This document shows positions 7,715-11,196 of a DNA stretch of 11,196 nt, piece after piece. The stretch lies in the NCBI GenBank assembly GCA_947452875.1, contig CANGEZ010000048.1:1-11196 (forward strand). The letters are read 5' to 3'. The DNA comes from Chitinophagaceae bacterium. Its GTDB lineage: Bacteria > Bacteroidota > Bacteroidia > Chitinophagales > Chitinophagaceae. A program made the translations under genes and the position numbers. Below the pieces are notes generated by a model. It did no database searches. It saw nothing but the letters and a program-made list of their open reading frames with translations, and was not told where the DNA came from. Positions within the stretch are counted from its first letter, which is position 1. Every line of letters begins with the position of its first letter.

Positions 7715-7746
7715 AAAATGACAACCCATTTTTGGATTGTCATTTT
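7715..7746 (-). terminator. Hairpin terminator attached to the left repeat copy
   Basis: AAAATGACAA (7715-7724) pairs perfectly with TTGTCATTTT (7737-7746). CC/GG adds two pairs past a bulged A, and the loop is T-rich. Read on the minus strand it runs into TTTTTGTTTG. No intact minus-strand gene now ends here; the only candidate is the relic at 7815-7865, so the terminator looks orphaned. It could still shield the lmo0937-type gene from upstream transcription. Confidence 0.65.
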
Positions 7747-7752
7747 GGAAGT

Positions 7753-7835
7753 ATTGTCGGGATGATTATTGGGAGTTCGAACTTTTTGGAAGATGTAACT
7801 TATATAAATAAACATTACAACATCCTAACTACTCC
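7753..7835 (-). repeat. Left copy of the direct repeat flanking the GH2 gene
   Basis: Aligned without gaps to 10658-10740 at a constant offset of 2905. By hand count the 42-base core (7753-7794) matches at 35 positions, the 20-base spacer at 11, and the 21-base gene tail at 17, for 63 of 83 overall. The core contains GTCGGGA, GGGAGTTCG and ACTTTTTGGA. All seven core differences are transitions, with A or T in this copy where the right copy has G or C. A hairpin follows on the minus strand, as in the right copy, but its sequence is unrelated. Confidence 0.8.
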
Positions 7836-7865
7836 AATTTTAAACAAATCAACTCGAAATTCCTG
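7815..7865 (-). pseudogene. Relic 3' end of a gene related to the barrel gene at the right edge
   Basis: On the minus strand the last codons read QEFRVDLFKIGVVRML and stop at 7815-7817, with another in-frame stop just upstream (7866-7868). The end GVVRML-stop lines up with GFVRMI-stop of the right-edge gene in register, with the same 20-base distance to the repeat core. Only the last six or so codons are clearly alike, so the upstream ten may be unrelated. It has no start and cannot be a gene by itself. It is best read as the surviving end of a paralogue, or as a copied gene end. Confidence 0.45.
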
Positions 7866-7881
7866 TTATTATTGATTTTTC

Positions 7882-7911
7882 TTGTAGCAATTATTAAAAG
7901 CATTAATTTTA
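7882..7911 (+). promoter_or_regulatory. Weak candidate promoter for the GH2 gene
   Basis: TTG (7882-7884) followed after 19 bases by TAATTTTA (7904-7911) resembles the Bacteroidota TTG...TAnnTTTG consensus with one mismatch at the final G. It would give a leader of roughly 15 bases before the ATG at 7932. The region is AT-rich, so chance matches are likely, but some promoter must lie in the 65 bases between the relic and the gene. Confidence 0.25.
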
Positions 7912-7931
7912 AAATCCAAAGCTTATTCTGA

Positions 7932-10601
7932 ATGAAGAACACAAATTATTTCCTTACTATAATTCTTTTACTAAATACTTTACTTAGTTTTTCTCAAACA
8001 GAAAAAGAGTCTATTAATGATTCCTGGAAATTTATTAAGGAAGATATTTCGGTAGTCGAAAATTTTGATTTTGATGATGTGTCATGGCCAAAAGTAAATC
8101 TTCCTCACACTTGGAATGCAATAGACGCTTATACTTCAAGACAATATTACAGAGGGGTAGGATGGTATTGTAAGTCATTGAATTTGACACAAAAATATGC
8201 CGGCAAACAACTTTTCATCAATTTTGAAGGCGTCTTTTTGAAGGCAGATGTATATGTAAATGGCAAACTTGTTGGTCAACATAAAGGAGGATACACAGCA
8301 TTTACTTTCGATATTTCTGACTATGTAACCATTCCCGGAAAAAATACCATTGCTGTAAAAGTTGATAATAGTAAGAAATTAGATCTACCGCCCATTTCTG
8401 GTGATTACACCATGTTCGGTGGTATATACAGAGATGTATATTTAATCAGCACCAATAAAATACATTTCGACCAAATGAACTTTGGTTCCAACGGTGTTTT
8501 TGTGGATGCACCAATGGTTAATAACAACGAAGCAAATGTAAATATTAAAGGAGCCATTACAAATCAATCCAACGAAAACAGAAACTTAATTTTGCTTTCA
8601 AAGATTATCGACAATTCGGGGGATGTTATTACTGAAATCAAAACAAAGGTTAAAGCAAATGCAGGTACTACGACAAATTTCCAACAATCATCTAAAAAGA
8701 TAAACAATCCCAATTTATGGTCGCCTGAAAATCCATATTTATATACAGTACAAACTTCAATTCTTTCAGATGATAAAACTCCGATTGAATACGATTTGCA
8801 GCATGCTCCATTAGGATTCAGGACATTTAAATTCAGTCCTGATTCTGGCTTTTTTTTAAATGGAAAACATCTCAAATTAATAGGCGCCGCCAGACATCAG
8901 GATTACATGGGATTAGGTAATGCATTAGATAACGACTTGAATCGTAGAGATATTGAATTATTAAAAGAAATGGGCGGAAACTTTATCAGAGTTAGTCATT
9001 ATCCACAAGACCCAACAATTTTAGAGATATGTGATAAATTAGGAATTTTAGTTTGGGAAGAAACGCCTCTCGGCAATAATTTTTACGATAGCAAAGAATT
9101 GAAAACAACTTGTATTAGCAGTTTGATAGAAATGATTCGTCAAAATTACAATCACCCAAGTGTCATCATATGGGGATATATGAATGAGATTGGTTTGGGA
9201 ACTTCTAAGTTGGCAGACAAAGAAAAGCAGAAAGAAATATTTACCATTACGGCACAATTTGCAAAAGAATTGGATAGCAGTGTTCACAGCGAAGATAAAT
9301 ATCGCTTATCGGCTATTGCACAAAACTCAGGAGGTAAAGACTATTACTTGAATTATGGCATGTCAACTACTCCCAATGTAATTGGATGGAATACTTATTA
9401 TGGCTGGTACAAAGGCAGCTTTAATCAGTTCGGTGAATTTATGGATAAAATGCATCAAGAAACTCCGAACATAAATTCTATCATCAGTGAATATGGTGCC
9501 GGCAGTGATGGTCGACTTCATAGTTTACATCCAGAGCAATTTGATTTTAGTATAGAATGGCAACAACAATATCATGAATCTTATTTGAGTCAGATATTTG
9601 ATCGGAAATTTATTGCCGGTGCTGCTGTTTGGAATTTTATAGATTTTAATGCAGCCAGCAGACAAGAAAGTATGCCACATATCAATAACAAAGGCTTGTT
9701 GTATAATAACAGAACACCTAAAGATGTTTATTTTCTTTATCAATCATGGTTATTGAAAAATCCTGTAATTCATATTGCGAGCCGTGATTGGCCAATTAGG
9801 AAAGGCATTCAATTGTCCTCAAGCGATAGTTTTGTTGTACAGCCTGTAAAGATTTATTCCAATCTTGAAAAGATTGAATTATTTCAAAACGGCAAATCGC
9901 TTGGTATTCAAAATACAAATAATAGTGTTGCTATTTGGAATGTGCCATTTGTTGAAGGGAAGAATTTTTTATTTGTTAAAGGTGTAAATGAAAACAGTAT
10001 ATATCAAGATGGAATGGAAATCAAATTCGAAATTGTACCATTAATCTTGAATCAAATCAAAGACCATAGTTTTGAATTGGCTGTAAATGTTGGCAGTAAT
10101 TGTTACTTTATTGACCCAATAAACAATATTACATGGTTGCCCGATCAGGAATACAAAAAAGGAAGTTTTGGTTATGAAGGAGGTGAAATATTTAGATCTT
10201 CTGAAACGAGAATTGGTCACCAGTCGGAAGTAAATCTCACTCGCAATGTTCCTTTATATCAAACCTTAAGGTATGGATTGTCTGACTATAAATTTGATGT
10301 GGCTGATGGAGAATATGAAGTGGAATTGCATTTTTCAGATTTAGAAAGTAAAAATCAAAAATCTATTTATGATTTGAATGATAAAGAAGAAAACACTAAA
10401 GAGATAAGCGAGTTTAATGTTTCGATAAATGCATTAAAAGTGCTTGAGGATTTTTCACCGGCCCTACAATATGGGGCATTGAATGCCATTGTAAAAACTT
10501 TTGTTGTTACTACAAAAGAGCTAAAGGGCTTGAAAATATCGTTTGAAAAAGAAAAAGGGAATACTTTATTAAATGCGATAAAAATAAGACGTTTGAATTA
10601 G
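7932..10601 (+). CDS. Secreted glycoside hydrolase family 2 enzyme (beta-galactosidase/beta-glucuronidase type) with C-terminal malectin domain
   Basis: An 889-residue exo-acting retaining glycosidase. Residues 1-21 (MKNTNYFLTIILLLNTLLSF...) form a Sec signal without a lipobox, so it is periplasmic or exported. About 25-175 is the N-terminal jelly roll (YRGVGWYCKSL, DVYVNGKLVGQHKGGYTAF), about 180-300 an Ig-like domain, and about 300-600 the TIM barrel with NFIRVSHYP and NHPSVIIWGYMNE. Glu419 in this NE pair is the expected acid/base, and Glu520 in IISEYGAG the expected nucleophile. About 630-705 resembles the DUF4982 beta-sandwich (IELFQNGKSLG). About 712-888 is a malectin-like carbohydrate-binding domain (ELAVNVGSNCYFIDP...WLPDQ, FDVADGEYEVELHFSD, LLNAIKIRRLN). 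Both catalytic residues are present, so it should be active. The domain set suits beta-galactosidases of polysaccharide-degrading Bacteroidota, but the sugar cannot be fixed from sequence. It is the only plus-strand gene, without SusC/SusD neighbours, and is flanked by direct repeats. Confidence 0.92.
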   Translation: MKNTNYFLTIILLLNTLLSFSQTEKESINDSWKFIKEDISVVENFDFDDVSWPKVNLPHTWNAIDAYTSRQYYRGVGWYCKSLNLTQKYAGKQLFINFEGVFLKADVYVNGKLVGQHKGGYTAFTFDISDYVTIPGKNTIAVKVDNSKKLDLPPISGDYTMFGGIYRDVYLISTNKIHFDQMNFGSNGVFVDAPMVNNNEANVNIKGAITNQSNENRNLILLSKIIDNSGDVITEIKTKVKANAGTTTNFQQSSKKINNPNLWSPENPYLYTVQTSILSDDKTPIEYDLQHAPLGFRTFKFSPDSGFFLNGKHLKLIGAARHQDYMGLGNALDNDLNRRDIELLKEMGGNFIRVSHYPQDPTILEICDKLGILVWEETPLGNNFYDSKELKTTCISSLIEMIRQNYNHPSVIIWGYMNEIGLGTSKLADKEKQKEIFTITAQFAKELDSSVHSEDKYRLSAIAQNSGGKDYYLNYGMSTTPNVIGWNTYYGWYKGSFNQFGEFMDKMHQETPNINSIISEYGAGSDGRLHSLHPEQFDFSIEWQQQYHESYLSQIFDRKFIAGAAVWNFIDFNAASRQESMPHINNKGLLYNNRTPKDVYFLYQSWLLKNPVIHIASRDWPIRKGIQLSSSDSFVVQPVKIYSNLEKIELFQNGKSLGIQNTNNSVAIWNVPFVEGKNFLFVKGVNENSIYQDGMEIKFEIVPLILNQIKDHSFELAVNVGSNCYFIDPINNITWLPDQEYKKGSFGYEGGEIFRSSETRIGHQSEVNLTRNVPLYQTLRYGLSDYKFDVADGEYEVELHFSDLESKNQKSIYDLNDKEENTKEISEFNVSINALKVLEDFSPALQYGALNAIVKTFVVTTKELKGLKISFEKEKGNTLLNAIKIRRLN

Positions 10602-10719
10602 TAATAAGAGAGTTTGATTTAAATAAAAAAAGCTCACATTTTACAATGTGAGCTTGAATTGTCGGGACGACTGCCGGGAGTTCGGACTTTTTGGAGGATA
10701 TTGCCCATCTAATCAACCA
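10602..10719. other. Convergent intergenic region
   Basis: The GH2 gene and the minus-strand barrel gene converge here. It contains the barrel gene's terminator and the core of the right repeat copy. No T-run follows the hairpin on the plus strand, so a separate plus-strand terminator for the GH2 gene is not evident, though the same stem could still slow plus-strand transcription. Confidence 0.6.
10624..10655 (-). terminator. Strong hairpin terminator of the barrel gene
   Basis: AAGCTCACATT (10630-10640) and AATGTGAGCTT (10645-10655) form a perfect 11-base stem. The loop read on the minus strand is GTAA, a GNRA-type tetraloop. The stem is followed on the minus strand by TTTTTT and more A/T. 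It lies about 65 bases after the stop of the barrel gene and directly next to the repeat core. Confidence 0.85.
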
Positions 10720-10740
10720 TTAAATCATCCTAACGAATCC
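10658..10740 (-). repeat. Right copy of the direct repeat flanking the GH2 gene
   Basis: Partner of 7753-7835. It covers the last seven codons and stop of the barrel gene (10720-10740), a 20-base spacer, and the 42-base core (10658-10699). The core has three CGGGA/CGGAC-like words in a row (CGGGA, CGGGA, CGGAC) and no self-complementary arms, so it is not itself a hairpin. This is the GC-richer copy. Confidence 0.8.
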
Positions 10741-11196
10741 AAAACGAATTCTAAAACCTGGAGGGTTTTGAATGCCATTCATTTTTGAAATAATCGGCAA
10801 AGAAGCTGTAATTGGGAAACTATATTTTTTAATCGATACATTGGTTCCAATATTGAAAAATCCAGCATAGTAACCTGAATTCTCATCAATAATATTATCT
10901 TCTTTTATTTTTTCCAACCATTCTCCATAATAACCTCCAAATAAGGATAGGGATAATTTATTACTACTCTTTCTTGAGGAATCAATAACACAAGAATTAT
11001 CAACTCCTAATAATCGATATGAAAATGACAGGTTTTGTATCGACAAACTTCCATAATAATTGTCATTAAACCCCTTTGTTGTTTTTTTGAATAATGCATT
11101 TGTTTGCACAGAAAACTTGTTCCATTTTTTTGAAACAATTAATCCAGCCATTGGGTCGTATGATCCAGAACCAACAATTACAGTAGTGTTATCGAA
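10720..11196 (-). CDS. Outer-membrane beta-barrel-like protein (C-terminal part, cut by window edge)
   Basis: The frame is open to the right edge, so the ATG at 11151 is internal and the true start lies outside the window. The visible 158 residues begin FDNTTVIVGSGSYDPMAGLI. They continue with alternating polar and hydrophobic segments typical of beta strands (FSVQTNALFKKT, YGSLSIQNLSFSYRLLG, KLSLSLFGGYYGEW, YAGFFNIGTNVSIKKYSFPI) and end PPGFRIRFGFVRMI. The GSGSxDP block resembles the transporter-like barrels of the phenol MetA-degradation type (COG4313-like), and the alternating C-terminus fits an outer-membrane barrel. An alternative is another, unnamed Bacteroidota barrel family. Substrate and function are unknown. 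Its stop is followed by the repeat core and a strong terminator. Confidence 0.6.
   Translation of the reverse strand, partial: FDNTTVIVGSGSYDPMAGLIVSKKWNKFSVQTNALFKKTTKGFNDNYYGSLSIQNLSFSYRLLGVDNSCVIDSSRKSSNKLSLSLFGGYYGEWLEKIKEDNIIDENSGYYAGFFNIGTNVSIKKYSFPITASLPIISKMNGIQNPPGFRIRFGFVRMI

Larger units (their letters stand above)
7559..7931. other. Gene-free stretch between divergent genes
   Basis: 373 bases without a complete gene. From left to right it holds the upstream region of the lmo0937-type gene (no clear promoter seen; a 12-base palindrome AAAAGTACTTTT at 7634-7645), a minus-strand hairpin terminator (7715-7746), the left copy of the repeat (7753-7835) with a relic gene end (7815-7865), and about 65 bases that must contain the GH2 promoter. 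Confidence 0.7.

Noticed and set aside
7753..10740. Insertion sequence or transposon ends around the GH2 gene
   Set aside because: The flanking repeats are direct, contain a gene end, and show no terminal inverted repeats or transposase. They are reported as repeats only.
10720..11151. The ATG at 11151 as the true start of the right-edge gene
   Set aside because: The frame stays open to the window end with a family-like GSGSYDP block upstream of that ATG, so the gene is cut by the edge.

Overview
The window looks like part of an AT-rich chromosome of the phylum Bacteroidota. The evidence is protein style rather than any marker gene. The RND pump and its partners match the Bacteroidota HAE1 type, the signal peptides end in '-FSQ' or '-NAQ', Shine-Dalgarno sites are weak or absent, and SYLF-domain, lmo0937-type and GH2-malectin genes lie close together. 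I cannot name a genus. I see no tRNA, rRNA, CRISPR array, transposase or phage gene.

Layout on the minus strand, read from right to left. The right edge holds the C-terminal part of an outer-membrane beta-barrel-like protein (10720-11196), followed by a strong hairpin terminator. Around 7406-7558 is a 50-residue lmo0937-type membrane peptide. Next is a secreted SYLF/Ysc84-type protein (6774-7325) whose natural reading frame carries a TAA at codon 4. After a hairpin terminator comes a small secreted His- and Asp-rich protein (6193-6555). Then comes a tripartite efflux operon: membrane fusion lipoprotein (4994-6067), RND inner-membrane transporter (1793-4945) and TolC-like outer-membrane lipoprotein (355-1791). 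The last two are one base apart. At the left edge is the N-terminal third or so of an AlkD-like DNA alkylation repair protein (1-241, cut by the window).

On the plus strand there is one gene: a secreted glycoside hydrolase family 2 enzyme with a C-terminal malectin domain (7932-10601). It stands alone, with no SusC/SusD or regulator beside it.

The three efflux genes should assemble into one envelope-spanning pump. The fusion protein links the proton-driven RND trimer to the outer-membrane channel. No local regulator is visible.

The most unusual feature is a pair of direct repeats of about 83 bases on either side of the GH2 gene (7753-7835 and 10658-10740, constant offset 2905). Each copy holds the last codons of a minus-strand gene (Gly-x-Val-Arg-Met-x-stop), a 20-base spacer and a 42-base core, and each is followed by an unrelated hairpin terminator. 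The right copy belongs to the intact barrel gene. The left copy is a gene-less relic. This suggests that the GH2 gene was inserted beside, or replaced, a related gene, or that the core is a dispersed repeat tied to gene ends.
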